Below, piece by piece: positions 1 through 8,720 of a DNA stretch of 40,448 bases; within the stretch, counting starts at the first letter, position 1, and each line of letters opens with the position of its first letter. Below the pieces are notes generated by a model. The model was given only the letters and a program-made list of their open reading frames with translations, ran no database searches and had not been told where the DNA came from. The position numbers were made by a program, and so were the translations under genes. Origin of the DNA: Gallionellaceae bacterium (GTDB lineage: Bacteria > Pseudomonadota > Gammaproteobacteria > Burkholderiales > Gallionellaceae); NCBI GenBank assembly GCA_006218055.1, contig VBWD01000014.1:1-40448 (forward strand). Reading direction: 5' to 3'.

Positions 1-300
1 GCTGGCAGCGCTAGAAGAGAATGACGGTTCAGGCCAATCGGTCTCGCTGGCGCGAGATTCGGTTTCAGGGGCTGGAGTCTCGTTACTGCTACTGGATGAG
101 GCTGGCTCGGAGCTACTGCTACCGCTATAGGTCTGGTTGCCGTTGTCGTCTTCGCGTTCGAGGAATGGGTTCTCGTCCAACAGGCGCGCAGTCTCTTGAT
201 TGATCTCTAGCGTGGAGAGTTGTAATAACTTGATAGCCTGCTGCAACTGCGGCGTGAGTAGCAGTTGTTGTGATTGCCTGAGTTGGAGAGCTGGTTTCAT
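1..300 (-). CDS. rpoN: RNA polymerase sigma-54 factor RpoN, N-terminal part (cut by window edge)
   Basis: The reverse strand from the ATG at 300 encodes a protein that begins [20 protein letters not shown] and continues with the [13 protein letters not shown] region. This is the classic glutamine-rich region I of sigma-54, which contacts the activator ATPase and core polymerase. Only the first 100 codons are present. They run into an acidic, serine-rich linker (region II) at the window edge. The gene follows lptB on the same strand with a gap of about 30 bp, the usual betaproteobacterial order. RpoN directs transcription from -24/-12 promoters, and one such promoter is seen at 6674-6689 in this window. 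Identity is certain; the 3' part is not visible. Confidence 0.95.
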   Translation of the reverse strand, partial: MKPALQLRQSQQLLLTPQLQQAIKLLQLSTLEINQETARLLDENPFLEREDDNGNQTYSGSSSSEPASSSSSNETPAPETESRASETDWPEPSFSSSAAS

Positions 301-329
301 TACGGATGTTTGGTGATGGACGGCGCTGC

Positions 330-1052
330 TTATAACTTGAAGTGCTCGCCCAGATACACCTTCCTCACGCCCTCATTATAGATGATTTCTTCGGGCTTGC
401 CCTCCGCCATCACTGAACCTGCGTTGATGATGTAGGCGCGGTCACAAATCCCCAACGTTTCCCGCACGTTATGGTCGGTGATCAGTACGCCGATGCCGCG
501 TTCCTTGAGAAAGCGGATGATCTTTTGGATGTCGATGACCGCGATAGGGTCCACGCCCGCGAAAGGTTCGTCCAACAGGATGAAGCGCGGATCGGTGGCC
601 AGTGCGCGGGCGATCTCCACTCTGCGCCGTTCGCCACCGGACAAGCTGATGGCTGGATTGGTGCGGATGTGGGTGATGTGTAAATCGTTGAGCAAAGCTT
701 CCAGGCGTTCCATTTGCTCTTCTGGCGTATAACCGTGCAGTTCGAGAACGGACTGGATGTTCTGTGTCACCGTCATGCGGCGGAAGATAGACGCTTCTTG
801 TGGCAGATAGGCCAAGCCTAGGCGCGCACGGCGATGGATAGGCTCATGGGTGACATTCTGACCATCAATAGTGATTTCGCCGCCATCAGCGGCTACCAAG
901 CCAACGATCATGTAGAAGCTGGTGGTCTTGCCTGCGCCATTGGGGCCGAGCAAGCCGACGACCTCGCCGCTATTCACGGAGAGTGATACGTCTTGCACGA
1001 CGGTGCGGGAGCCGTAGCGTTTCTTGAGTGAGGTCGTGCGTAGTTCACTCAT
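330..1052 (-). CDS. lptB: LPS export ABC transporter ATP-binding protein LptB
   Basis: A 240-residue ABC ATPase. The Walker A motif GPNGAGKT lies at residues 36-43, the signature LSGGE at 137-141, and Walker B with the catalytic glutamate (FILLDEP) at 157-163. Length and sequence are those of LptB, the cytoplasmic ATPase that powers LPS extraction by LptFG and its passage to LptC and LptA. The start overlaps the lptA stop by 4 bp, which implies translational coupling. The position between lptA and rpoN is the standard one. lptF and lptG are not in this window. Confidence 0.97.
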   Translation of the reverse strand: MSELRTTSLKKRYGSRTVVQDVSLSVNSGEVVGLLGPNGAGKTTSFYMIVGLVAADGGEITIDGQNVTHEPIHRRARLGLAYLPQEASIFRRMTVTQNIQSVLELHGYTPEEQMERLEALLNDLHITHIRTNPAISLSGGERRRVEIARALATDPRFILLDEPFAGVDPIAVIDIQKIIRFLKERGIGVLITDHNVRETLGICDRAYIINAGSVMAEGKPEEIIYNEGVRKVYLGEHFKL

Positions 1053-1666
1053 GGCTGTGTCGTTTCCGTAGCTGGGGTGTTCAAAGTTGGGCTGGGCTGG
1101 ATCGCCAAGCCATCTTGTTTGGTTGTGGTGCTTCTAGGTTTATCGTTCTTGGGCTGGATCACGGCGCGCACCCGGTCTTTGTTGGTGGTTTTGTCGCCAG
1201 CGACTGGCGGTTTCCCGCGTGCTTGGAATATCTCGGTCTTACTATTGTAGGTGATGAAATCGCCCATCACTTCATCCTGCCCACGCTTCACGCGTGCGTT
1301 CTTAAAGAAGTCCACCTTGTCAGCGCGCGTGTCGTACTCGATGCGCTCACCGAATCCTTCGGCATATTCATTGGCGTCTTCCATTTTCTGGCGGAAGCTA
1401 GCGGGTGCGCCTGAAGCTGTCATGTGTTGATAGCCTTGCTTGTCTTCCACCACGACGATCTTTTCAGCCACGATGCGCAAGGTGCCCTGCGTCAGCTCGA
1501 CATGCCCTTCGAAGGTGCTGACCTGTTTGGCGTCATCTAATGTCATGCTGTCCGAGACGAGATGCAAAGGCTTGTCTCGGTCGGCAGTCTCTGCATGAGT
1601 ATTGGCTACGACGCAAACGAGCAGTAGTGCAAAGAGGTGAGGAGCGAGATTATTTATTGGCTTCAT
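1049..1666 (-). CDS. lptA: LPS transport periplasmic protein LptA
   Basis: A 205-residue protein with an N-terminal signal peptide ending near residue 25 (ANTHA). An OstA/LptA beta-jellyroll domain follows, with the hallmark stretches [22 protein letters not shown] and [11 protein letters not shown]. LptA forms the periplasmic bridge that carries LPS from LptC to LptD. It overlaps lptC by 17 bp and lptB by 4 bp, so the three are co-translated. The C-terminal 40 or so residues are lysine-, threonine- and proline-rich and look disordered; such tails vary within the family. Confidence 0.95.
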   Translation of the reverse strand: MKPINNLAPHLFALLLVCVVANTHAETADRDKPLHLVSDSMTLDDAKQVSTFEGHVELTQGTLRIVAEKIVVVEDKQGYQHMTASGAPASFRQKMEDANEYAEGFGERIEYDTRADKVDFFKNARVKRGQDEVMGDFITYNSKTEIFQARGKPPVAGDKTTNKDRVRAVIQPKNDKPRSTTTKQDGLAIQPSPTLNTPATETTQP

Positions 1667-2234
1667 GTTTCGCCCTGACTTGGGATAGTAATTTCACGGT
1701 GCGAGCTTGGTTGTCGAACAGCAAGCCGACTGCGCTGACGACGTTCTTCTTGTCATACATCAAGACGGGACGATCTGTATCTGCCACATCCCGATTGGGG
1801 GCGATGTGTAGATAATCGGTTTCGAATCGCATCTCGTTCAAGGTCGCCGGATCGGTGCGGGAAATGACGACGTCATCGCGCATGAATAGATCCTCGCTGT
1901 TGCTGCTCAGTGTGCCTAGCTTTGCCGTCATGTTCACGGGCGGCTGATTGACTTTCACGCTGACGAAATTGGGCATCTGCAAGTGCGTGGTGTCATCGTC
2001 CGAGAAATGCCACATCTTTTCGGCAGACAACGTTGAGCGAGGCAGGCCTTGTTGGTCCAGCGCCGTGGAAGACAGCTTCACGATAGTGAAATCGACATCA
2101 TGCCTGGCTTCTTTTGCGAGAGAGGACAGCGGTTGCACCTGCAGGCTTAGCCAATAACTGGCTAGCAGCAAGCCCAGCAACGGCAATAGTGGCAGCCAAG
2201 AGCGTAGTTTGCTGGTGATGCGCTGTGTGTTCAT
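1650..2234 (-). CDS. lptC: LPS export protein LptC
   Basis: A 194-residue protein with one N-terminal membrane segment (about residues 13-33, leucine-rich) and a periplasmic LptC/OstA-like domain. Sequence conservation in this family is low, so the call rests on length, topology, the YLHIAPNRDVADTDRPVLMY region and the position between kdsC and lptA. LptC receives LPS from the LptBFG transporter and passes it to LptA. The start lies 3 bp from the kdsC stop, and the 3' end overlaps lptA by 17 bp. Confidence 0.92.
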   Translation of the reverse strand: MNTQRITSKLRSWLPLLPLLGLLLASYWLSLQVQPLSSLAKEARHDVDFTIVKLSSTALDQQGLPRSTLSAEKMWHFSDDDTTHLQMPNFVSVKVNQPPVNMTAKLGTLSSNSEDLFMRDDVVISRTDPATLNEMRFETDYLHIAPNRDVADTDRPVLMYDKKNVVSAVGLLFDNQARTVKLLSQVRAKHEANK

Positions 2235-2237
2235 CGC

Positions 2238-2759
2238 TTACTTGAGGTAGGGGGCGAGTTGATTCGCCAAAGTGCCTTGTGCTGCCATGATGAGCTCGCA
2301 CACTTCACGCACGGCACCACGCCCCCCTTCGCGTTGGCTCACATAATGTGCGTGGTCGCGCACCAGTTGCGGGGCGGCGGGCACGCTAAGCGCCAAGCCG
2401 ACACGCCGCATCACAGGCAGATCGATCACGTCATCGCCCATGAATGCAGCCGCCTCCGGCGCCAGCTTTGTTTCTGCCAACAACGACTGCATCGCTTCCC
2501 ACTTGTCGTCCACGCCTTGATACAAGCGATTGATGCCCAGATTCTTAGCGCGGAGTTCGACGCACTTCGATCTGCGTCCGGTGATGATGGCAAGTTCCAC
2601 GCCAGATGCACGCAACATCTTCAGGCCGTGTCCGTCGAGCGAGTTGAAGCGTTTGAATTCATCTCCTGAATCGGACAGGTACAGCCCGCCGTCCGTGAGT
2701 ACGCCATCCACATCGAAAGCGACGAGGCGAATGGATTTGATCTTGGGGGGGAGTGGCAT
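2238..2759 (-). CDS. kdsC: 3-deoxy-D-manno-octulosonate 8-phosphate phosphatase KdsC
   Basis: A 173-residue HAD-superfamily phosphatase of the small KdsC type, with no cap domain. The nucleophile motif DVDGVLTDG has its two aspartates at residues 16 and 18. The motif ITGRRS follows, and the metal-binding GDDVIDLPVM near the C terminus. It dephosphorylates Kdo-8-phosphate to Kdo, the inner-core sugar of LPS. It lies directly downstream of kdsD (3 bp gap) and upstream of lptC, so synthesis of Kdo and transport of LPS are encoded together. Confidence 0.97.
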   Translation of the reverse strand: MPLPPKIKSIRLVAFDVDGVLTDGGLYLSDSGDEFKRFNSLDGHGLKMLRASGVELAIITGRRSKCVELRAKNLGINRLYQGVDDKWEAMQSLLAETKLAPEAAAFMGDDVIDLPVMRRVGLALSVPAAPQLVRDHAHYVSQREGGRGAVREVCELIMAAQGTLANQLAPYLK

Positions 2760-2762
2760 GAG

Positions 2763-3749
2763 TTAGATGACCTTGGCCTTGAGCAAGTCGTGCATGTTCA
2801 GTGCACCAACGACCTTCTTGTTCGTATCCACCACCAGCAACTGGCTGATGTTGTATTGCTCCATCAGTTGTACCGCCTCGACCGCTAGCGCATCTGGGCC
2901 GATACTGCGTGGGGTGCGTGACATCACCGAAGCGACAGGGGTGGTGCTGAAATCCACTTTCTTTTCCAGCGTGCGGCGCAGGTCACCATCGGTGTAGATG
3001 CCGAGCAAATGGTGTTTCGCATCCACGATGGCCGTCATCCCCAGACCCTTGCGCGAAATTTCCAGCACTGCATCAGCGAGTGTCGCGGTGTCGGACACAC
3101 TGGGGATGCTGGCATTGGTGTGCATCACATCACGCACGTGGGTGAGCAAGCGACGCCCCAAACTGCCACCGGGGTGAGAACGTGCGAAGTCGGCCTCGCC
3201 GAAACCTTTTGCATCAAGCAGTGCGACAGCCAGTGCATCGCCCAGTGCCAGAGCGGCGGTGGTGCTGGCAGTCGGAGCCAAGCCCATCGGGCAGGCTTCT
3301 TGAGCAACTGCGCCATTCAGATGTACATCGGCTTCGCGTGCCAAACTGGATTCCGGCTTGCCGGTCAGCGTGATGAGTTTTGCGCCCTGTCGTTTGATGG
3401 TGGGAACGATAGTGAGCAACTCTTGGCTTTCGCCAGAATAAGAGATACCGATGAACACATCCTGCGAGGTGACCATGCCAAGATCGCCGTGACTTGCCTC
3501 ACCGGGGTGGACGAAATAGGCGGGTGTACCCGTGCTGGAAAGCGTCGCGGCGATCTTGCGTGCAATATGCCCCGACTTACCCATGCCGCTCACAATCACG
3601 CGGCCATGACAGGCGAGGATGAGATTGAGTGCCTTCAGGAATTGATCGTCGATGCGTGCCACGAGTGCCTGCACAGCAGAGGCTTCGATGTTCAAGACTT
3701 GGCGTGCGAGGTCGAGCGCGTGGGGCCCGGCAGTGATGTTTTTATCCAT
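2763..3749 (-). CDS. kdsD: Arabinose-5-phosphate isomerase KdsD
   Basis: A 328-residue protein with an N-terminal SIS sugar-isomerase domain (SGMGKSGHIARKIAATLSSTG; SYSGES) and two C-terminal CBS domains beginning near residue 205. It converts ribulose-5-phosphate to arabinose-5-phosphate, the first committed step toward Kdo. It is the first gene of the minus-strand kdsD-kdsC-lptCAB operon. A perfect TATAAT lies only 7 bp before the ATG (3757-3762), so a transcript from it would be leaderless or nearly so. No convincing -35 is visible. Confidence 0.96.
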   Translation of the reverse strand: MDKNITAGPHALDLARQVLNIEASAVQALVARIDDQFLKALNLILACHGRVIVSGMGKSGHIARKIAATLSSTGTPAYFVHPGEASHGDLGMVTSQDVFIGISYSGESQELLTIVPTIKRQGAKLITLTGKPESSLAREADVHLNGAVAQEACPMGLAPTASTTAALALGDALAVALLDAKGFGEADFARSHPGGSLGRRLLTHVRDVMHTNASIPSVSDTATLADAVLEISRKGLGMTAIVDAKHHLLGIYTDGDLRRTLEKKVDFSTTPVASVMSRTPRSIGPDALAVEAVQLMEQYNISQLLVVDTNKKVVGALNMHDLLKAKVI

Positions 3750-3756
3750 GCGGCAA

Positions 3757-3762
3757 ATTATA
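3757..3762 (-). promoter_or_regulatory. Candidate -10 hexamer for the kdsD-lptB operon
   Basis: A perfect TATAAT on the minus strand ends 7 bases upstream of the kdsD ATG. There is no good -35 at 16-18 bp. If used, transcription would begin at or next to the start codon. It could be chance. Confidence 0.35.
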
Positions 3763-3823
3763 GCAGCGGCTCTTGTTGCCGGAACGATTTTGCAAGCGCA
3801 CCAACTTGAGGCATCATCGGGGC

Positions 3824-5794
3824 ATGGATAGCTCCTTACATCTTTTGCTCATTTTGCTGGCCGCCGCCGTTGGTGTGGTGGTGCTGTTCCGCCTGTTGCA
3901 TCTGCCCGCCATGCTCGGCTACCTCATCGTGGGCATCTTCATCGGCCCGCATGCGCTGGGCTGGATTCCCGACGCACCGGAGACGCGACATCTCGCCGAG
4001 TTCGGCGTGGTGTTCTTGATGTTCAGCATCGGCCTCGAATTCAGTCTCGCCAAATTGCGTGCCATGCAACGGTTGGTGTTCGGGCTGGGTACAGCACAGG
4101 TGGGGCTCACCATCGGATTGGTGATGCTCGCGTGCTTGGCATTTGCAATGGATTGGCGCGCAGGTCTGGCATTGGGCGGCATCTTGGCGATGTCCTCCAC
4201 GGCTATCGTCAGCAAGATGTTGGTCGAGCGTGCCGAATTGAACGCGCCGCACGGGCAAAAGATCATGGGCGTATTGCTGTTCCAAGACTTGGCTGTGGTG
4301 CCACTCATCATCGTCATCCCCGCACTTGCGCAAAGCGGCGGTGATCTTAGCGGCACCATCGCAATCGCCATGTTCAAAGCGGCAATTGTGCTGTCTGCGC
4401 TGCTCATATTTGGCCAGAAACTATTGCGCCCGTGGTTCCATCTGGTCGCGCAACAAAAATCTTCCGAGCTGTTCATGCTCAACGTGTTGTTGTTCACCCT
4501 CGGTATGGCGTGGCTCACGGAATTGAGCGGGCTGTCGTTGGCGCTGGGTGCTTTCGTCGCAGGTATGCTCATCTCCGAAACGGAATATCGCTATCAAGTG
4601 GAAGAAGACATCAAACCGTTCCGTGATGTCCTCTTGGGCTTGTTCTTTGTCACCATCGGCATGATGTTGGATATTCAAGCCGTTCTCGTCGGGTGGGGGT
4701 GGATACTATTGTTGCTGCTCATCCTGTTGCCATTCAAGGCGTTGGTAGTGGCGGTACTGGTGCGGGTCTTTGGTGGAAGTTGGGGCTCTGCGTTGCGCAC
4801 AGGTATTGGCCTGGCGCAAGCGGGCGAGTTTGGCTTCGTGTTGTTGACGCTGGCGGGGGGGGTGAGCCTATTGCCTTCCGATGTCATGCAGAACGTGCTG
4901 GCCGCCATGCTCATCTCCATGCTCATCGCGCCCTTCCTTATCCAGTATTCCGAAGCCATCGTGCGTCGCTTTTCGCCGGAAGAGTGGGTGGACCGCGCCA
5001 TGCAGATGCACCAAATCGCCGTGCAAAGTATGGCGACCAAACAACACGTCATCATCTGCGGCTATGGCCGTAGCGGGCAATCGCTGGCTAAATTCCTGCA
5101 GGCGGAAGGCATCGGCTTCATCGCCCTTGACTTGGATTCTCGCCGCGTGAAAGAGGCGAGTGAAGCGGGCGAGCGCGTCGTCTATGGCGATGCGGCAAAG
5201 CATGAAGTGCTGCAAGCCGCAGGCTTGATGCGCGCCAAGACGCTCGTCATCACCTATGACGACAAACATTCCGCCCTCAAGATATTGCATCACGTCACCA
5301 AGGCGCGTCCCGATCTGCCGGTCATCGTGCGTACGGCCGACGACACCAATGTGGATGCCCTTAAAAAAGCGGGCGCGACTGAAGTGGTCGCCGAGGTGCT
5401 GGAAGGCAGCGTCATGCTCGCCTCACAAGCGCTGCTGATGGCGGGCATCCCCTTGAGCCGCGTCGTGCGCCGAGTCCAAGAAGCGCGCGCCAAACGCTAC
5501 AGCATGTTCAGTGGCTACCTGAAGACACCGCAAACTGAGATTGGTGACGACACCGAACAGATGCAACCTCGTTTTCATAACGTCATGCTGAGCGAGACAC
5601 ACGCTGCCGTTGGCAAACGCTTGGGTGAACTCAAGCTGGAAGAACTGAACGTCGAAGTGAACGGCGTACGTCGCCACAACATGTTGGGGAACGAACCCTC
5701 TAAAGACATGGTGTTGAAAGCGGGTGATGTGCTGTTGCTGCTAGGACAGCCGGTGACGCTGGATGCGGCGGAGAAGCGACTGAAGGAGGGCTGA
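3824..5794 (+). CDS. Kef/CPA2-family monovalent cation:proton antiporter with RCK domains
   Basis: A 656-residue protein. About the first 385 residues form 12-13 hydrophobic helices of the Na+/H+ exchanger fold (EFGVVFLMFSIGLEFS and GLAQAGEFGFVLL are typical CPA2 motifs). A cytoplasmic RCK_N/TrkA-N Rossmann domain starts near residue 406 with GYGRSG, and an RCK_C domain covers about residues 585-650. The family exchanges K+ or Na+ for H+ across the inner membrane under nucleotide or glutathione control. The ATG at 3824 was chosen because a family-like N terminus (MDSSLHLLLILL) starts there; an upstream ATG at 3773 would add 17 unrelated residues. It is divergent from kdsD. Whether it is KefB, KefC or YbaL-like cannot be decided. 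Confidence 0.93.
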   Translation: MDSSLHLLLILLAAAVGVVVLFRLLHLPAMLGYLIVGIFIGPHALGWIPDAPETRHLAEFGVVFLMFSIGLEFSLAKLRAMQRLVFGLGTAQVGLTIGLVMLACLAFAMDWRAGLALGGILAMSSTAIVSKMLVERAELNAPHGQKIMGVLLFQDLAVVPLIIVIPALAQSGGDLSGTIAIAMFKAAIVLSALLIFGQKLLRPWFHLVAQQKSSELFMLNVLLFTLGMAWLTELSGLSLALGAFVAGMLISETEYRYQVEEDIKPFRDVLLGLFFVTIGMMLDIQAVLVGWGWILLLLLILLPFKALVVAVLVRVFGGSWGSALRTGIGLAQAGEFGFVLLTLAGGVSLLPSDVMQNVLAAMLISMLIAPFLIQYSEAIVRRFSPEEWVDRAMQMHQIAVQSMATKQHVIICGYGRSGQSLAKFLQAEGIGFIALDLDSRRVKEASEAGERVVYGDAAKHEVLQAAGLMRAKTLVITYDDKHSALKILHHVTKARPDLPVIVRTADDTNVDALKKAGATEVVAEVLEGSVMLASQALLMAGIPLSRVVRRVQEARAKRYSMFSGYLKTPQTEIGDDTEQMQPRFHNVMLSETHAAVGKRLGELKLEELNVEVNGVRRHNMLGNEPSKDMVLKAGDVLLLLGQPVTLDAAEKRLKEG

Positions 5795-5841
5795 TTCTCG
5801 ACGCTTTCGTGATCCTCATTAGGACGGGTCGCGTGCAATAA

Positions 5842-5869
5842 AAAGGCCCGCTGCGAACAGCGGGCCTTT
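5842..5869. terminator. Bidirectional intrinsic terminator between antiporter and pilin-like genes
   Basis: A 12-bp GC-rich stem (AAAGGCCCGCTG with its complement) surrounds a 4-base loop. Read on the minus strand it is followed by TTTTTATT, so it terminates the pilin-like gene. On the plus strand it lies 47 bp after the antiporter stop with only a short T run. Confidence 0.85.
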
Positions 5870-5893
5870 GAGTGTCATGTCGGGCGATTCGTA

Positions 5894-6616
5894 TTAAATT
5901 CCCATGCAGACGGTGTAGGTGCTTGCATCATCAAGTGAAGTTGCCGCAACAATTGGAGTGCCAACAGCCGCTGCCGCAGGTCCTGCCATCATCGAGCCGG
6001 TATCGGAATTGCCGTCATCCATTTGCGTATCCAACTGTTTTGCGAATTTCCCCAATATTCCAGGTGAGCAAATGATATATGAGCCACGAATAGCAAGAGT
6101 GCCGGCATTATTCTTGATTGGGGTAGTGGTTGTGCTGCTAGTGCCGCCTTGGATGCCAATTTCACCTCCGACCGCATTGACAGGCATATATCCTGCACCG
6201 GGAGTCGTGGCGCCTGGAGCCAAGCCAGCCATGCGAATATGCTGCCAGAATAAAACCGTTTCATCAGTTGCTGTAGTTGAATTCCAACTTCCGTCCAATA
6301 CGCCATTGGCTACACATCCGGCATTTCCCGTGGCGGGCGTACATACGACACCATTCAGTCCTGTCGTTGGGGTGGTTGCTTCGGTAGCGCCGGTGACATG
6401 ACTGGCCGCAGCTCCGTCGTCACCTGGTATCGCGCGGAACTTGTCTTGGTATCCGTAGATAAATACAGGAATGTTCTTGAAATCAGTCGCAATGTTCTTA
6501 ACCTTCGCGCTGTTGATCAGTTCTTGGCCCTTCATCACGCCGCCGAGCAGCAGGCCGATAATCACCAGAACGATGGCGATTTCGATTAAAGTAAAGCCGG
6601 ATTGATTGCGTTTCAT
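5894..6616 (-). CDS. Type IV pilin-like / pseudopilin protein
   Basis: A 240-residue protein with a class III (prepilin peptidase) signal: a short basic leader MKRNQSG, then FTLIEIAIVLVIIGLLLGG, the hydrophobic N-terminal helix with the conserved Glu at position +5. PilD should cleave after the glycine and methylate the phenylalanine. The rest is glycine-, threonine- and alanine-rich with several cysteines and no domain I recognise. Such proteins are major or minor pilins or secretion pseudopilins. The ATG at 6616 was chosen because GGAGGA lies 5 bases upstream; an upstream ATG at 6634 would add six residues before the leader. The gene stands alone, with a sigma-54 promoter upstream and a strong terminator downstream. 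Confidence 0.88.
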   Translation of the reverse strand: MKRNQSGFTLIEIAIVLVIIGLLLGGVMKGQELINSAKVKNIATDFKNIPVFIYGYQDKFRAIPGDDGAAASHVTGATEATTPTTGLNGVVCTPATGNAGCVANGVLDGSWNSTTATDETVLFWQHIRMAGLAPGATTPGAGYMPVNAVGGEIGIQGGTSSTTTTPIKNNAGTLAIRGSYIICSPGILGKFAKQLDTQMDDGNSDTGSMMAGPAAAAVGTPIVAATSLDDASTYTVCMGI

Positions 6617-6673
6617 TTGTTCCTCCACTTTCAATGTTCAGTGTTTGGTTAGTTTGTATTACGCCTGCTATTA

Positions 6674-6689
6674 AGCAGAACCTGTGCCA
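6674..6689 (-). promoter_or_regulatory. Sigma-54 (-24/-12) promoter of the pilin-like gene
   Basis: On the minus strand the sequence TGGCACAGGTTCTGCT matches the sigma-54 consensus TGGCAC-N5-TTGCW with the exact GG-to-GC spacing and one mismatch (CTGC for TTGC). The expected start of transcription is about 12 bases on, roughly 45-50 bases before the ATG at 6616. Pilin genes are classic RpoN targets, and rpoN itself begins at position 300. Confidence 0.75.
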
Positions 6690-6709
6690 GGCTGTTGAAA
6701 TTGGTTGAA

Positions 6710-6731
6710 CAAATTCAATAACAATTTGAAT
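6710..6731. repeat. AT-rich inverted repeat upstream of the sigma-54 promoter
   Basis: The arms ATTCAA (6713-6718) and TTGAAT (6726-6731) surround a 7-base spacer; CAAATT (6710-6715) and AATTTG (6723-6728) form an overlapping pair. The element lies just upstream of the -24 box and could bind a regulator or bend DNA. No specific protein can be named. Confidence 0.4.
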
Positions 6732-6826
6732 GCAAAAGAATTATTTATTAATTCCCTATCGATAAATCCGTGGGTAAAAAACATGGATGACGTGATTTAG
6801 ACGAATTCAAGACAAGAAATGACGAG

Positions 6827-8632
6827 ATGTTGACACAATTCTTTTCGCAATTTGTGCAATCGAGCCGCTGGCTCTCCATCGCCATGCTGGCTTTCTTGCA
6901 CGCAGCATTTTGGATGGGTATCGATAGCGCTTGGGCGCGGCCGCTCCTTTTGGCGCATCTTGGATTGTTCATGCTGTGGCAACCTCTGTGGCGTAGCGAG
7001 GCCAGGCTGAGTTGGGGCAACTCTGCGCTCATTTTGCCCCTTAGTTTAAGTGCGCTCTTGTGGCTGAACTGGTGGGTGTTGGCTTTTTGGGTCAGCGGAT
7101 TGTTCGCCTTGGTCGGAGGCCGGGTTTTTACCTTCCACTCACGTTGGCAGCGGGCGTTCTATTTGTTCCTGATGACGTACCTGTTGGCGGTGCTGTTGCT
7201 ATACATCGCGCCACACCTGTTTGGATTGCCAGACTTTCACGAAGTTACAAACAACCTCCTTAACTTCGGACTTCCATTTTTGCTGCTCATCATGGCAGTA
7301 CTACCCATCGAGCGAGATGCCTCGGACAACGTGCAGGCGGTGGATTTTATCTATGTCTTGCTGCTGTTCACCCTGCTCATCCTCCTTATATTAGGCAGTT
7401 TGGCTTTTATGACTTTAGGGCGTGTCGAATACTTGGTTGCCTTGCTACGCACCCTGTTCTTGCTGGGCGCGGCATTGATGGTGTTGGGCGTGCTGTGGAG
7501 TCCGCGCTTGGGCTTTTCAGGCTTGCAAGCCAGTTTTTCGCGCTATGTCCTCTCCATCGGTACGCCGCTGGAAGAGTGGTTGAAGCAGATTGCCCTAGCC
7601 GCCCAGCAGGAGCAGAATCCCGCCACCTTTCTTGAGCACGCGACTAACTATTTGATCGAGATGCCTTCCATCTCTGGCATATCTTGGTGGTGTGCAGAAG
7701 GTCATGGCGACTCGGGTGTGTCCAGTCACTACCGGGTCGAGCTGGAGGAAGGGGATCTGGTATTGACCTTGTTCACTCACAAGAGCGTCTCGCCGACCGT
7801 GTTATTGCACATGAAACTGCTGGTTCAGGTGCTGGGCCATTTCTATCAGGCCAAGCGTCGTGAGCAACGCCTGCGCGAGATGACGCGTCAGCAAACCATC
7901 TACGAGACAGGCGCGCGCCTGACGCATGATCTCAAGAACATGCTGCAATCCCTGTTCGCGCTCACCTCCGTTGCGCAGCACGATTCTGCAAAAGCCCAGC
8001 CCATCCTAAAGAACCAGCTACCCGTCCTCACCCAACGCATCGAATCGCTACTAGCCAAACTCAAAGCGCCAGGAGAAGACGAGGAAGAAATCAAGATGCC
8101 GCTCTCTACGTGGTGGGAGAGCGTAAAGCAGCGTAATCAGCATCGGGATATCGAATGGGTGACGGGCGATGGGAAAACCAGCCCTCACCCTAACCCTCTC
8201 CCAGAGGGCAAGGGAATCAGAGCTGTGGGAGCGACATCAAGCCCCTCGCCCTACGGGAGAGGGGTTGGGGTGAGGGAAACATCGTCAAAACCTTCACCTA
8301 TCCATGCCAACACCCAACTCATCCCCGCCCCCATGTTCGACTGCGTACTCGACAACCTATTAGAGAACGCCAGCAACAAACGCCTGCGCGAGTCAGGTAT
8401 CCGTATTGAAGTAAGGCTCACCGCTGAGCCATTGGGGTTGGAAGTACGCGATACCGGTAGCGCCGTGCCCAAAGGTATTGCGCGCAACCTACTGCGCACC
8501 GTCGTGCCTTCAGAAGATGGCTTGGGCGTCGGCATGTACCAAGCCGCCCGCTGGGCACAACAGATGGGCTATCGTTTGACGCTTAAAGAGAATCGCGAAG
8601 GAGCGGTCAGATTCGAGCTGAAGCCAGCGTAA
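6827..8632 (+). CDS. Membrane sensor histidine kinase with an in-frame repeat insertion
   Basis: A 601-residue protein. About residues 10-225 form several hydrophobic helices, a linker follows, and the phosphoacceptor box THDLKNMLQSL lies near residue 365. The ATP-binding N box (DNLLENAS) is near residue 508 and a GLGVGMYQAARWA G2-type motif near 565. The DLKN form of the H box resembles the PrsK-type kinases of PEP-CTERM/exosortase systems more than the HEIRNP box of PilS. Between the two catalytic modules, about residues 452-484, is a translated copy of the palindromic repeat found in hrpA (8182-8277). No response regulator gene follows. It is divergent from the sigma-54-driven pilin-like gene, so it may govern that gene, but this is speculative. 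Confidence 0.9.
   Translation: MLTQFFSQFVQSSRWLSIAMLAFLHAAFWMGIDSAWARPLLLAHLGLFMLWQPLWRSEARLSWGNSALILPLSLSALLWLNWWVLAFWVSGLFALVGGRVFTFHSRWQRAFYLFLMTYLLAVLLLYIAPHLFGLPDFHEVTNNLLNFGLPFLLLIMAVLPIERDASDNVQAVDFIYVLLLFTLLILLILGSLAFMTLGRVEYLVALLRTLFLLGAALMVLGVLWSPRLGFSGLQASFSRYVLSIGTPLEEWLKQIALAAQQEQNPATFLEHATNYLIEMPSISGISWWCAEGHGDSGVSSHYRVELEEGDLVLTLFTHKSVSPTVLLHMKLLVQVLGHFYQAKRREQRLREMTRQQTIYETGARLTHDLKNMLQSLFALTSVAQHDSAKAQPILKNQLPVLTQRIESLLAKLKAPGEDEEEIKMPLSTWWESVKQRNQHRDIEWVTGDGKTSPHPNPLPEGKGIRAVGATSSPSPYGRGVGVRETSSKPSPIHANTQLIPAPMFDCVLDNLLENASNKRLRESGIRIEVRLTAEPLGLEVRDTGSAVPKGIARNLLRTVVPSEDGLGVGMYQAARWAQQMGYRLTLKENREGAVRFELKPA
8182..8277. repeat. BIME-like GC-rich palindromic repeat, copy R1 (inside the histidine kinase)
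   Basis: The left module CCCTCACCC...CTCCCAGAGGG and the right module CCCCTCGCCC...GGGGTGAGGG are near reverse complements joined by a linker of about 25 bases. It is read in frame as SPHPNPLPEGKG ... YGRGVGVRE. The same unit recurs five times in hrpA. Confidence 0.9.
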
Positions 8633-8680
8633 GAGAAGGAAAGCTGAACTAAACTCCTGCCACATGTTGAAATAATCAAA

Positions 8681-8696
8681 AATCATCACCATGATT
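8681..8696. repeat. Inverted repeat, possible operator of the decayed toxin-antitoxin pair
   Basis: The arms AATCAT and ATGATT with a 4-base spacer lie 24 bases upstream of the antitoxin remnant's ATG. This is where ribbon-helix-helix antitoxins usually bind to autoregulate. Confidence 0.4.
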
Positions 8697-8720
8697 AGAT
8701 CGATTAGCAAGGAGCTTAAA

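Noticed and set aside
3009-3809. Plus-strand open frame of 266 codons over kdsD
   Set aside because: It is antisense to a clear KdsD gene, cysteine/histidine-rich and without any recognisable domain.
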